From Brevundimonas vesicularis (GTDB taxonomy: Bacteria; Pseudomonadota; Alphaproteobacteria; Caulobacterales; Caulobacteraceae): 64,000 nucleotides of DNA. Under the pieces are notes generated by a model, which made no database searches, was not told the origin of the DNA, and saw nothing but the letters and a program-made list of their open reading frames with translations. Each line of letters opens with the position of its first letter. Position 1 is the first letter of the stretch. A program made the translations under genes and the position numbers. Below, in pieces: positions 9,808-19,308 of this stretch. Location: positions 2,976,001-3,040,000 of the forward strand of contig NZ_CP115671.1 in assembly GCF_027886425.1 (NCBI RefSeq), in the 5' to 3' direction.

Positions 9808-9822
9808 TGTCGAGTTTCGACA
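9808..9822. promoter_or_regulatory. palindromic operator TGTCG-N5-CGACA (copy 2)
   Basis: TGTCGAGTTTCGACA, an inverted repeat of TGTCGA around 3 bases, ends 22 bp before the Crp/Fnr-family start codon. This position suits autoregulation by repression. The surrounding CTG and GAC match copy 1. Confidence 0.5.
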
Positions 9823-9844
9823 GACGCCGCGCTCAGATCGCCTT

Positions 9845-10543
9845 ATGCGCGAACTCATGAACCGCCTTTCGCCTGGCAACCGATTGATCCAAGGGCTGAA
9901 CCCCGACGATCGCGACGCTCTTCTCGCCATCGCCACCCCGGTGGAATTCGCGCCCGGCCATGTGTTCAGCGAGCCTGATGACGCCATCGAACACCTGCAT
10001 TTCATCGATGACGGCTTCTGCTCCTCGGTCGCGGTGCTGGAGGACGGCCGCACCGTGGAGACCGTGATGATCGGGCGCGAAGGCGTGCTGGGCGTCGTCG
10101 CCTCGGTCGTGCCGCATTATGCCCACACCCGCAGTGTGGCCCAGGTCGCCGGAACGGCGCGCCGGGTAGACGCCGCCAAGTTCCGCGCCCTGTCGGCGCA
10201 ACGGCCGGGCGTTCGCGACGCCGTCGCCGAATACATGGCCCGACTTCAGGGCGAGTTAGAGCAATCGGCCGCCTGCAACGCCCTGCACCACGCCGGCCAG
10301 CGGTTCGCCAAATGGCTGCTGCGCTGCCACGATCGGGTCGAGGGCGACACCCTGAACCTGACGCAGGAGTATCTCGCCTCCATGCTGGGCTCGCAGCGGA
10401 CCACGGTGAACGAGGCGGCGCAGGGGCTTCAAAAGGCGGGCGCCATCGCCTATTCGCGCGGCCGGATCACGGTGCTGGATCGGGCGGCCCTGGAGCGGGC
10501 GGCGTGCGAATGCTACCGCCGGGGCGGAGACCGGCAGCCCTAG
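9845..10543 (+). CDS. Crp/Fnr-family transcriptional regulator
   Basis: 232 residues. An N-terminal cyclic-nucleotide-binding fold (about 15-125, with PGHVFSEPDDAIEHLHFIDDG) is joined by a long dimerisation helix (about 125-155) to a winged helix (about 165-225). The recognition region LTQEYLASMLGSQRTTVNEA differs from the E-x-x-S/R pattern of classical Crp and Fnr. There is no N-terminal cysteine cluster, so it is not an oxygen-sensing Fnr, and no clear cAMP-phosphate-binding arginine motif is seen. The ligand is unknown. A palindrome at 9808-9822 suggests self-regulation. Its TAG stop shares the CTAG palindrome with the stop of the convergent kinase gene. Confidence 0.9.
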   Translation: MRELMNRLSPGNRLIQGLNPDDRDALLAIATPVEFAPGHVFSEPDDAIEHLHFIDDGFCSSVAVLEDGRTVETVMIGREGVLGVVASVVPHYAHTRSVAQVAGTARRVDAAKFRALSAQRPGVRDAVAEYMARLQGELEQSAACNALHHAGQRFAKWLLRCHDRVEGDTLNLTQEYLASMLGSQRTTVNEAAQGLQKAGAIAYSRGRITVLDRAALERAACECYRRGGDRQP

Positions 10544-11997
10544 TCGACCTGGGCGGCCGGCAGTTCGAGGACCGCCTTCAGCCCGCCCATGTCGCTGTCC
10601 GACAGCATCAGCCGCCCGCCGTAGGCGCGCGTCAGGTCGTCAACGATCGACAGGCCCAGGCCCGAACCTGGCGCGCTTTCGTCCAGCCGCGCGCCGCGCT
10701 GCATGACGGTGTCGCGCTGATCCGCCGGCAGGCCCGCGCCGTCGTCTTCGACCACCAGGATCATCTGGCCCAGACCGCTGCCGCCCGCCGAAACGCGCAC
10801 CCGGCGTTCCGAGAATTTGGCGGCGTTCTCGATCAGATTGCCCAGGATTTCCTGCAAATCCTGACGCTCGCCCAGGAAGGACAGGCTGTCGGGCGCACGC
10901 CAGTCGATCTCGACATTCTTGTCGCGGAACACCTGTTCGATCATCACCGCCAGTTCGTCCAGCACCTCGGCGACGGGCGTCGTCTCGCCCAGACCGTGGG
11001 CGGCGCGGGCGGCGGCGCGGGCGCGGCGCAGGTGGTGATCGACCTGGCCCTGCATGATCTTGGTCTGGCGTCGCACCAGCTCTGGCAGATCGCCCTCGCT
11101 CGTCCCCGCCTCGGCCAGCATGACGGAGATCGGCGTCTTCAGCGCATGGGCCAGATTGCCGACGTGGGTGCGCTGGCGATCCACGACCTCCTGATTGTGG
11201 TCCAGCAGGCGATTGACCTGCTCGGCCAGCGGCTGGATTTCCTGCGGATAGGAGCGACCGATCCGGGCGGACTTGCCCTTGCGCACGTCGGCGATCTCGT
11301 TGCGCAGGTCGAACAGGGGACGCAGGCCGATGCGCACCTGAATGAAGACCGCCGATACGAGTCCCAGCCCCAGGATCAGGAAGGCGATCCAGGTCACGCG
11401 CGCGAACTGGCGCGTGTCCGCATCGACGTCGGAGCGATCCAGCGCGGCGATGAAGATGACCGGATGTTCGTGCCGGGGGATGGACTTCATGCTGGCGGCG
11501 ACCCGCAGCGGCTCGCGGGTCTCGGCGTCGTCCTTCGGGCCGGTGGTGTTGAAGGTGATGACGTCGCCGAAAGCCGCATCCAGGCGCGCGGGCAGGTCGG
11601 CGGGCAGGGCCAGGTCATAGCGCCACAGCGAGGTCGAACGCGCCAGGCTGACCAGCCGTCCGTCGGGGCGAACCTCCATGATCTGCCAGTATTTGCCCGA
11701 CAGCAGCCGCAGAGTTCTGGCGTCCTGGATCTGTGGAATGGCTTCGCCCTGCGGCGTGCGGCTGGCGCCGACCACGATCTCGTCGATCGTTTCGTTGAGC
11801 ATGGCGCCCAGACGCCGCAGGGCGGATTCCTGAAAGGCCTGGGTCAGCACCAGCGCTGAAATGACCAGAGCGACCACGATCCAGGCCGAGGCCAGCCAGA
11901 TCAGCCGGCGCGTCAGGGAGCGACCTGGGCGACCGAACCAGCGGCCCCAATCGTGGAGCCCACCAGCGTTGGGTTTCGAAGCCGTCGCCTCGGTCAC
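10540..11997 (-). CDS. sensor histidine kinase, FeuQ/PhoQ-like
   Basis: 485 residues. TM1 is about 29-52, followed by an about 150-residue periplasmic sensor, TM2 (about 203-223), a HAMP-like linker, an H-box with H284 (HVGNLAHALKTPISV), an N-box (GNLIENAAKF) and G-boxes (DDGAGLP, GSGLGLSI). The H-box and sensor resemble the alphaproteobacterial FeuQ branch of PhoQ-like kinases, which sense envelope or osmotic conditions. It overlaps the end of the regulator gene by 4 nt (ATGA) and is the last gene of a three-gene operon with a PepSY-like protein and the response regulator. The assignment to FeuQ is by similarity from memory. Confidence 0.88.
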   Translation of the reverse strand: MTEATASKPNAGGLHDWGRWFGRPGRSLTRRLIWLASAWIVVALVISALVLTQAFQESALRRLGAMLNETIDEIVVGASRTPQGEAIPQIQDARTLRLLSGKYWQIMEVRPDGRLVSLARSTSLWRYDLALPADLPARLDAAFGDVITFNTTGPKDDAETREPLRVAASMKSIPRHEHPVIFIAALDRSDVDADTRQFARVTWIAFLILGLGLVSAVFIQVRIGLRPLFDLRNEIADVRKGKSARIGRSYPQEIQPLAEQVNRLLDHNQEVVDRQRTHVGNLAHALKTPISVMLAEAGTSEGDLPELVRRQTKIMQGQVDHHLRRARAAARAAHGLGETTPVAEVLDELAVMIEQVFRDKNVEIDWRAPDSLSFLGERQDLQEILGNLIENAAKFSERRVRVSAGGSGLGQMILVVEDDGAGLPADQRDTVMQRGARLDESAPGSGLGLSIVDDLTRAYGGRLMLSDSDMGGLKAVLELPAAQVD

Positions 11998-12674
11998 GCC
12001 GGGTCGGATTCGCCCGCCAGCGGCGTCAGCCGATAGCCGAGGCCGCGCACGGTCTCGATCCGGTCCGATCCGACCTTCTTGCGCACCCGGCCGATGAATA
12101 CCTCGATGGTGTTTGAATCACGGTCGAAGTCCTGATCGTAGAGGTGTTCGACCAGTTCGGTGCGGCTGATGACGCGCCCCTGATGCATCATCATGTAGTG
12201 CAACAGCCGGTATTCCAGCGAGGTCAGGCGCAGGGGCTCGCCGTTGACGCTGGCCCGCGCTGCGCGGGGATCCAGCCGCAAGCCACCGCACGACAGGGTC
12301 GCCGAGGCGATGCCCGCCGAGCGGCGCAGCAGCGCCCGCAGACGCGCCAGCAGCTCTTCGGTATGGAAGGGTTTGGTCAGATAGTCGTCGGCGCCGGCGT
12401 CGAAACCCGCCACCTTGTCCGACCAGGCGCCGCGCGCCGTCAGGATCAAAACCGGCGTCGTCTTGCCCTCTCGCCGCCAACGCTCCAGCACCGACACGCC
12501 ATCGATCTTGGGCAGGCCCAGGTCCAGGACGATGACGTCATAGGGTTCGTTCTCGCCCAGATAGTGGGCTTCCTCGCCGTCCGGCGCATGGTCCACGGCA
12601 TAGCCCGCGTCGCCCAGCGCCGCCTTAAGCTGACGCGACAGATCCGCGTCGTCCTCGACCAGAAGCACGCGCAT
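11994..12674 (-). CDS. OmpR-family response regulator, FeuP-like
   Basis: 226 residues. Receiver domain (1-118) with phospho-acceptor D51 in VLDLGLPKIDG, acidic pocket E7-D8-D9 and K in LTKPF; then an OmpR/PhoB winged-helix DNA-binding domain (about 128-220: LTSLEYRLLHYMMMH, TIEVFIGRVRKK, VRGLGYRL). The sequence LGENEPYDVIVLDLGLPKID and WSDKVAGFDAGADDY resemble FeuP of rhizobia and Caulobacter. It is co-transcribed with the kinase. The TGAAC-type direct repeats before this operon and three secreted-protein genes are candidate targets. Confidence 0.9.
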   Translation of the reverse strand: MRVLLVEDDADLSRQLKAALGDAGYAVDHAPDGEEAHYLGENEPYDVIVLDLGLPKIDGVSVLERWRREGKTTPVLILTARGAWSDKVAGFDAGADDYLTKPFHTEELLARLRALLRRSAGIASATLSCGGLRLDPRAARASVNGEPLRLTSLEYRLLHYMMMHQGRVISRTELVEHLYDQDFDRDSNTIEVFIGRVRKKVGSDRIETVRGLGYRLTPLAGESDPA

Positions 12675-13009
12675 CAGTTCGGCCTGCGACGTTGATTGTT
12701 GTTGTCGGGACGCGCCTGTCCGGTCTGACCATCGACCACGACCTCCCGCACGCGTCCGTCGCGTTCGACCAGGACGGAATAGTTGCCGTCGCGGCGCGGT
12801 TGGGTGTCGATGGGGCGACCGCCGCCGGCCTCGCCGCCACGACGACGGGCCTCGTCGGGACTGACGCGCGGACCACGGTCCTGCGAGCGTTGATCCTGAT
12901 CACGCGACTGGGCCTGCGCCGACATCGTCATGACGGGCGCAAAGGCCAGACCGAGAGCCAGGGCCAGGGCCGGAGGGGCGATCAGGAGAGGGGCGGGTTT
13001 ACGAAACAT
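12674..13009 (-). CDS. small periplasmic PepSY-like protein
   Basis: 111 residues. The ATG at 13009 gives MFRKPAPLLIAPPALALALG, a signal peptide cleaved near ALA/AQA around residue 33. The mature part has a basic, R- and Q-rich linker (DQDQRSQDRGPRVSPDEARR) and ends in a PepSY-like strand pair (NYSVLVERDGRVREVVVDGQ). Small PepSY proteins often sit with PhoQ/FeuQ-type kinases and are thought to modulate the sensor. Its TGA stop overlaps the ATG of the response regulator by one base, so it is the first gene of the operon. Confidence 0.8.
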   Translation of the reverse strand: MFRKPAPLLIAPPALALALGLAFAPVMTMSAQAQSRDQDQRSQDRGPRVSPDEARRRGGEAGGGRPIDTQPRRDGNYSVLVERDGRVREVVVDGQTGQARPDNNNQRRRPN

Positions 13010-13034
13010 GGCGACCGATCTAGTCCCGATCATC

Positions 13035-13050
13035 TGAACGGGCGCTGAAT
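13035..13050. promoter_or_regulatory. direct repeat TGAAC-N6-TGAAT before the FeuPQ-like operon
   Basis: TGAAC (13035-13039) and TGAAT (13046-13050) are 11 bp apart, 26 bp upstream of the first gene of the operon. This suits autoregulation by an OmpR-family protein; inferred. Confidence 0.45.
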
Positions 13051-13132
13051 ACGTCGTATAGTTTAAAGCGAACGCTGCTCCAAACCGGAGACCAAATCAG
13101 AAGACGGCGGTGTGACGTCTTTTTCATCCAGA

Positions 13133-13148
13133 TGAACCGAACCTGATC
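13133..13148. promoter_or_regulatory. direct repeat TGAAC-N6-TGATC before a secreted protein
   Basis: TGAAC (13133-13137) and TGATC (13144-13148) are 11 bp apart, 90 bp upstream of the gene at 13238 and on its strand. It shares spacing with the site before the divergent FeuPQ-like operon. Confidence 0.4.
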
Positions 13149-13237
13149 GATCCTGTTCAGAACCGGCTCAGTCGCCGGGTGCTCAGATCGCCTCATCGCT
13201 GGTCACCCCGACCGGCAGAACATTTGAGGAGATCGCC

Positions 13238-13603
13238 ATGCGCAAGCTCATCGTCCCCGCCATCGCCCTGGCCGCCGCCTCGGTCGCCGCGCCGTCCTTC
13301 GCCCAATCCTATCATCACCGCCCGGCCCCGCCCCATCACGCCAGCTACGGCTCGTGGCAGTCGATCAACGCCCGCCAGGCCAACCTGGATCGTCGCATCG
13401 ATCAGGGCGTCCGCAACGGCCAACTGAGCCGTCGCGAAGCCGTTCGACTGCGCGGAGAGTTCAACAGCATCCTGCGCCTGGAAGCCAACTATCGCCGCGG
13501 CGGCCTGACCGCGTGGGAACGCCAGGACCTGGACCGTCGCTTCGACCGCCTCTCGGCCCAAATCCGCTACGAACGCCGCGATTACGACAACCGTCGGGGC
13601 TGA
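13238..13603 (+). CDS. small secreted protein of unknown function
   Basis: 121 residues with a clear signal peptide (MRKLIVPAIALAAASVAAPS, cleaved after FA-Q at about 22-23). The mature protein is about 100 residues, strongly basic and helical, with a His/Pro-rich start (YHHRPAPPHHASYG) and a repeated pattern of Arg-rich helices (LDRRIDQGVRNGQLSRREAV, WERQDLDRRFDRLS). AGGAG lies before the ATG. It lies divergent from the FeuPQ-like operon and is followed by a good terminator, so it is monocistronic. It is likely part of an envelope-stress regulon; the molecular role is unknown. Confidence 0.8.
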   Translation: MRKLIVPAIALAAASVAAPSFAQSYHHRPAPPHHASYGSWQSINARQANLDRRIDQGVRNGQLSRREAVRLRGEFNSILRLEANYRRGGLTAWERQDLDRRFDRLSAQIRYERRDYDNRRG

Positions 13604-13625
13604 TCATCTCGACGAAGACAGTTGG

Positions 13626-13657
13626 AAGCGCGGCCGCAAGGCCGCGCTTTTCTTATT
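13626..13657 (+). terminator. Rho-independent terminator
   Basis: A 10-bp GC-rich stem (13626-13635 with 13640-13649, loop GCAA) is followed by TTCTTATTT. It ends the transcript of the secreted-protein gene. Confidence 0.85.
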
Positions 13658-13872
13658 TGATCTGAAGCCGCACAGCCGTGGGCTGCGCGGCACATCCTCA
13701 AGCATCCTTGCATTAAAAAGTCCGCCGCCGGCCCTTCACACGTCGCCCGCGCTGCGACCGATCCAGATTTCCTTGGTTTTATGAATCCTTTAGGTCGGCG
13801 GCCCGGACTCGCATCGCGCCATTATGCCGCCCGGTGGTCTGTTCCCGCTCGAACTTGAGCGAGGAGGCCGGA

Positions 13873-13956
13873 TTGGCCGATGTGATTTTTCTGGCGGTGG
13901 GTGCGGGGACGTTCGCCGTCTTCGCCTTGCTGGCCACAGCATTGAAACGGGTGTGA
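13873..13956 (+). CDS. 27-residue membrane peptide upstream of kdpF
   Basis: The TTG start at 13873 has GAGGAGG (13861-13867) 5-6 nt upstream. The peptide, beginning MADVIFLAVGAGTFAVFALL, is one transmembrane helix ending in LKRV. It lies 2 nt before kdpF. Short peptides with a DxxFLxxGxGxF pattern commonly precede kdpF in Proteobacteria, so I judge it real. It probably stabilises or assembles with the KdpFABC complex; this is inferred from position alone. Confidence 0.6.
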   Translation: MADVIFLAVGAGTFAVFALLATALKRV

Positions 13957-13958
13957 CG

Positions 13959-14042
13959 ATGATCGCCATGCTCTGGGGGGCGGGGGCGCTGGTCGTCGCC
14001 GTTTACATGGTCGCGGCGCTGCTGCGGCCCGAGCGGTTCTGA
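13959..14042 (+). CDS. kdpF: KdpF, small subunit of the K+-transporting ATPase
   Basis: 27 residues, beginning MIAMLWGAGALVVAVYMVAA and ending LLRPERF, the typical KdpF ending. It is a single transmembrane helix that stabilises the KdpABC complex in the inner membrane. The start is the ATG at 13959, 2 nt after the preceding peptide's stop. It lies 18 nt before kdpA. Confidence 0.88.
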   Translation: MIAMLWGAGALVVAVYMVAALLRPERF

Positions 14043-14060
14043 GGAACCGGGACGGATTTC

Positions 14061-15770
14061 ATGAACATGCAAGGATGGGGCGAGATCGCCCTGACCCTTG
14101 GGCTGGCCGTAATGCTCGGCTGGCCCATCGGCGTTTATATGTCGCGCGTCTGGAATGGCGAGCGGACCTGGCTGGACCCGGTGCTGAAGCCGGTCGAGGC
14201 CGTCTTCTACGGCGCCGCCGGCGTCGATCCTAAACGCAGCCAAGGCTGGCTGGGATACGCCGGCGCCCTTTTGGCCTTCAACCTGGCGGGCTTTGTGCTG
14301 CTGTATGCGATCCTGCGTCTGCAGGGCGTGCTGCCGCTGAACCCGCAAGGGTTCGCAGGCGTGTCGCCGCATCTGGCCTTCAACACCGCCGTCAGCTTCG
14401 TGACCAACACCAACTGGCAGAGCTATGGCGGGGAGGCGACTCTGTCGACCTTCACCCAGATGGTCGGCCTGACGGTGCAGAACTTCGTCTCGGCGGCGAC
14501 GGGCGCGACGATCGCGGCGGCCCTGGCGCGGGCCTTCGTGGCCAATCGCGGCGAGGGGGTCGGCAACTTCTGGGCCGATCTGACGCGCACGACCCTTTAT
14601 GTCCTGCTGCCTGCCGCCCTGATCTTGGCCGTGGCCCTGTCGGGTCTCGGCATCGTTCAGAGCCTGGCGGCACATGTGACGGCGACCGGCGTCGAGGGCG
14701 GATCCCAGACCTTGCCGCTGTTCCCGGCGGCCAGCCAGGTGGCGATCAAACAGCTGGGCATCAACGGCGGCGGCGTCTTCAACGTCAACGGCGCCCATCC
14801 GTTCGAGAACCCGAACGCCATCACCAATCTGCTGACCGCCGTGGCGATCAACGTCATGGGCTGGGCGGCCTTCTTCGCCTTCGGCCGCACGGCTATGGCG
14901 GGACGCGACATCCGCGCCCTGGCGGCGGCGGCCCTGATCCTGCTGAGCGCCGCCAGCGCGGCCATGTATGTGATCGAGACCCAGCCGGCCCCGGCTCTGG
15001 TCGCGGCCCATGTCGACAGTTCGGTCAACATGGAGGGCAAGGAGGTCCGCTTCGGCGCCCCCGCCTCGACCGTCTGGTCCGTGGTCACGACCGGCGCCTC
15101 GAACGGCTCGGTCAACTCGATGCACGCCAGCTTCATGCCCTTGGGCGGCGGGTTGCAGATGTTCCTGATGCAGTTGGGCGAGATCCTGCCCGGCGGCGTC
15201 GGTTCGGGCATCGCCATCATGGTCGTCATGGCCCTGCTGTCGGTCTTCGTCGCCGGCCTGATGGTCGGGCGCACTCCGGAATATCTGGGCAAGAAGATCG
15301 AGGCGCGCGAGATCCAGTTCGCCATGATCGCGGTGCTGATCCTGCCGCTGGCGATCCTGGGCTTCACCGCCGTGTCGGCCGTCTTCCCGACGGCGCTTGC
15401 GGGCCTGCTGAATAAGGGGCCGCACGGGTTGTCGGAGATCCTGTACGCCTACACCTCGGCGGCGGCGAACAACGGCTCGGCCTTTGCGGGTCTGACCGCC
15501 AACGCCCACTGGTGGAACACGACCTTGGGTCTGGGCATGCTGTTCGGGCGGTTCATTCCGGCCGTCGCCGTCCTGGCCATCGCCGGCAGTCTGGTGGTCA
15601 AGCCCAAGCTGGCGCCCAGCCCCGGCACCCTGCCGACCGACAACGGCCTGTTCATCGGCCTGCTGATCGGCGTGATCCTCATCCTCGGCGGCCTGCAGTT
15701 CCTGCCCGCCCTCGCCCTGGGACCGATCGTCGAGCACTTCCAGGTGCTCGCGGCGGTCGCCGGCGCCTGA
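14061..15770 (+). CDS. kdpA: potassium-transporting ATPase, K+-binding subunit KdpA
   Basis: 569 residues, about ten transmembrane helices. KdpA is a member of the superfamily of K+ transporters and selects K+ through four pore-loop repeats. Signatures include [11 protein letters not shown] (about residue 115-125), [18 protein letters not shown] and NNGSAFAG. It binds K+ in the ATP-driven high-affinity Kdp pump. Length and motifs are those of the family. It lies 18 nt before kdpB. Confidence 0.98.
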   Translation: MNMQGWGEIALTLGLAVMLGWPIGVYMSRVWNGERTWLDPVLKPVEAVFYGAAGVDPKRSQGWLGYAGALLAFNLAGFVLLYAILRLQGVLPLNPQGFAGVSPHLAFNTAVSFVTNTNWQSYGGEATLSTFTQMVGLTVQNFVSAATGATIAAALARAFVANRGEGVGNFWADLTRTTLYVLLPAALILAVALSGLGIVQSLAAHVTATGVEGGSQTLPLFPAASQVAIKQLGINGGGVFNVNGAHPFENPNAITNLLTAVAINVMGWAAFFAFGRTAMAGRDIRALAAAALILLSAASAAMYVIETQPAPALVAAHVDSSVNMEGKEVRFGAPASTVWSVVTTGASNGSVNSMHASFMPLGGGLQMFLMQLGEILPGGVGSGIAIMVVMALLSVFVAGLMVGRTPEYLGKKIEAREIQFAMIAVLILPLAILGFTAVSAVFPTALAGLLNKGPHGLSEILYAYTSAAANNGSAFAGLTANAHWWNTTLGLGMLFGRFIPAVAVLAIAGSLVVKPKLAPSPGTLPTDNGLFIGLLIGVILILGGLQFLPALALGPIVEHFQVLAAVAGA

Positions 15771-15788
15771 TCCTTCGGACATCCTGAC

Positions 15789-17854
<2,066 letters not shown>

Positions 17855-17855
<1 letters not shown>

Positions 17856-18010
17856 TGCGTCGGGAGGTCTCTCGCATCCTGCAACTCGTCGTGGCGGTGC
17901 TGGTCATCGCCGTGATGTGGGGCGTGGCGACGCTGCAGCAGACCGATCCGCGCACGCGCTCCAACCCCATGGCCATTCATCCTGTTCGAATAGAGAAATC
18001 CAATGCGTAA
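17855..18010 (+). CDS. 51-residue single-pass membrane protein between kdpB and the porin
   Basis: The ATG overlaps the kdpB stop by one base. It begins MRREVSRILQLVVAVLVIAV, so one transmembrane helix (about residues 9-27), followed by a polar tail (TDPRTRSNPMAIHPVRIEKS). Its last 8 nt overlap the porin gene start. The position and membrane-peptide character argue for a real gene, but the ribosome binding site would lie within kdpB and no family is recognised. It may only serve to couple translation of kdpB and the porin. Confidence 0.45.
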
Positions 18011-18719
18011 ATCCTTCTCCAAGGCCTCGGGCCGCAACGACGCCTGGTTCGCCGCCGCCTGTATCGTCGGCCTCGCCGGTCTGGGCCTGTGCAGCGAAGC
18101 CAAGGCCCAGGACGTGTCGGCGAACGTCGCCGTCACCTCCGACTACGTCTTCCGCGGGGTCAGCCAGACCCAGGAAAACCCCGCCCTCTCGGCCGGCGTC
18201 GATCTGACCAGGAACGGCTTCTACGCCGGCGGCTGGGCCTCCAACGTCGATTTCGGCGACGACACGGACGCCGAGGTCGATCTTTATGCCGGCTATCGGC
18301 CGGAGGTCGCTGGCTATGCGCTGGACTTCGGCGTGATCGGCTATCTCTACGCCGGTCAGCCGGACGGCGCCGATTATGACTATGTCGAGCTGAAAGCCGC
18401 CGCTTCGCGCGCCGTGGGGCCGGCCACCCTGGGCGCCGCCGTCTACTATTCGCCCGACTTCTTCGGCGCGGCCGAGGACGAGGCGACCTATGCCGAGGTC
18501 AACGGCGCGGTCAGCCCGGCCGACAAATGGACCGTCTCGGGCGCCGTCGGGCATCAGTGGGTGTCGTCGGACCTGGACTACACCACCTGGAACCTGGGCG
18601 CGGCCTATCAGCTGACTGACAATCTGGCGGTGGACCTGCGTTATCACGACACCGATCAACACGACTTCGGCGACATCTACGGCGCACGCGCCGTAGCCAC
18701 GCTGAAGGCGACCTTCTGA
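18003..18719 (+). CDS. TorF/TIGR02001-family putative porin within the kdp operon
   Basis: 238 residues. Signal peptide (about 1-36, cleaved after AKA in CSEAKAQDVSA), then the family signature NVAVTSDYVFRGVSQTQENP and alternating strands ending in ATLKATF with a terminal aromatic, typical of an outer-membrane barrel. Family members are about 220-260 residues. It lies between kdpB and kdpC, so it is co-expressed under K+ limitation; an outer-membrane route for K+ is a reasonable inference. A related protein is encoded at 34163-34840. Confidence 0.88.
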   Translation: MRKSFSKASGRNDAWFAAACIVGLAGLGLCSEAKAQDVSANVAVTSDYVFRGVSQTQENPALSAGVDLTRNGFYAGGWASNVDFGDDTDAEVDLYAGYRPEVAGYALDFGVIGYLYAGQPDGADYDYVELKAAASRAVGPATLGAAVYYSPDFFGAAEDEATYAEVNGAVSPADKWTVSGAVGHQWVSSDLDYTTWNLGAAYQLTDNLAVDLRYHDTDQHDFGDIYGARAVATLKATF

Positions 18720-18729
18720 GGCGACGACC

Positions 18730-19308
18730 ATGGTCAACCAACTTCGCCCGGCCCTCGTCATGACGGCTTTGTTCACCGTGCTGCTGGGCCTGGCCTATCC
18801 GCTGGCCGTCACCGGCATCGCCCAGGTCGCCTTCCCGGACCAGGCCAACGGCAGCCTGGTGCGCGACGCCGGCGGGCGGGTCGTCGGCTCGTCCCTGATC
18901 GGCCAGCCTTTCGTCGGCGCCACCTATCTGCATCCGCGCCCGTCGGCGGCGGGCGACGGCTATGACGCCGCCGCCTCGTCCGGCTCCAACATGGGGCCGT
19001 TGAACCCGGACCTGATCGCGCGCGTCGCCGAAAGCGCCCAGACGATCCGCGCCGAGGACGGCCCCGGCGTCATCCCCGCCGATGCGGTGACGACCTCGGG
19101 TTCGGGCCTCGACCCGGACGTGTCCCCGGCCTACGCTCGGCTTCAGGCCGCGCGGATCGCCCGCGCCAGAGGCGTTTCCGTGCAACAGGTCCAGAGCATC
19201 ATCGACGCGCACATCGAGGGGGCCTTCCTGGGCTTCATCGGCCAGCCGCACGTCAATGTCCTGCTGACCAACCGCGCGCTGGACGCCCGCTTCGGAGCGG
19301 AGGGCTGA
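18730..19308 (+). CDS. kdpC: potassium-transporting ATPase subunit KdpC
   Basis: 192 residues, one N-terminal transmembrane helix (about 8-30) and a periplasmic domain with family signatures GLAYPLAVTGIAQ, GSSLIGQPF, FHPRPSAA-like YLHPRPSAAGD, and the end NVLLTNRALD. KdpC assembles KdpA and KdpB and raises ATP affinity. It starts 10 nt after the porin stop and its TGA directly abuts the TTG start of kdpD. Confidence 0.97.
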   Translation: MVNQLRPALVMTALFTVLLGLAYPLAVTGIAQVAFPDQANGSLVRDAGGRVVGSSLIGQPFVGATYLHPRPSAAGDGYDAAASSGSNMGPLNPDLIARVAESAQTIRAEDGPGVIPADAVTTSGSGLDPDVSPAYARLQAARIARARGVSVQQVQSIIDAHIEGAFLGFIGQPHVNVLLTNRALDARFGAEG

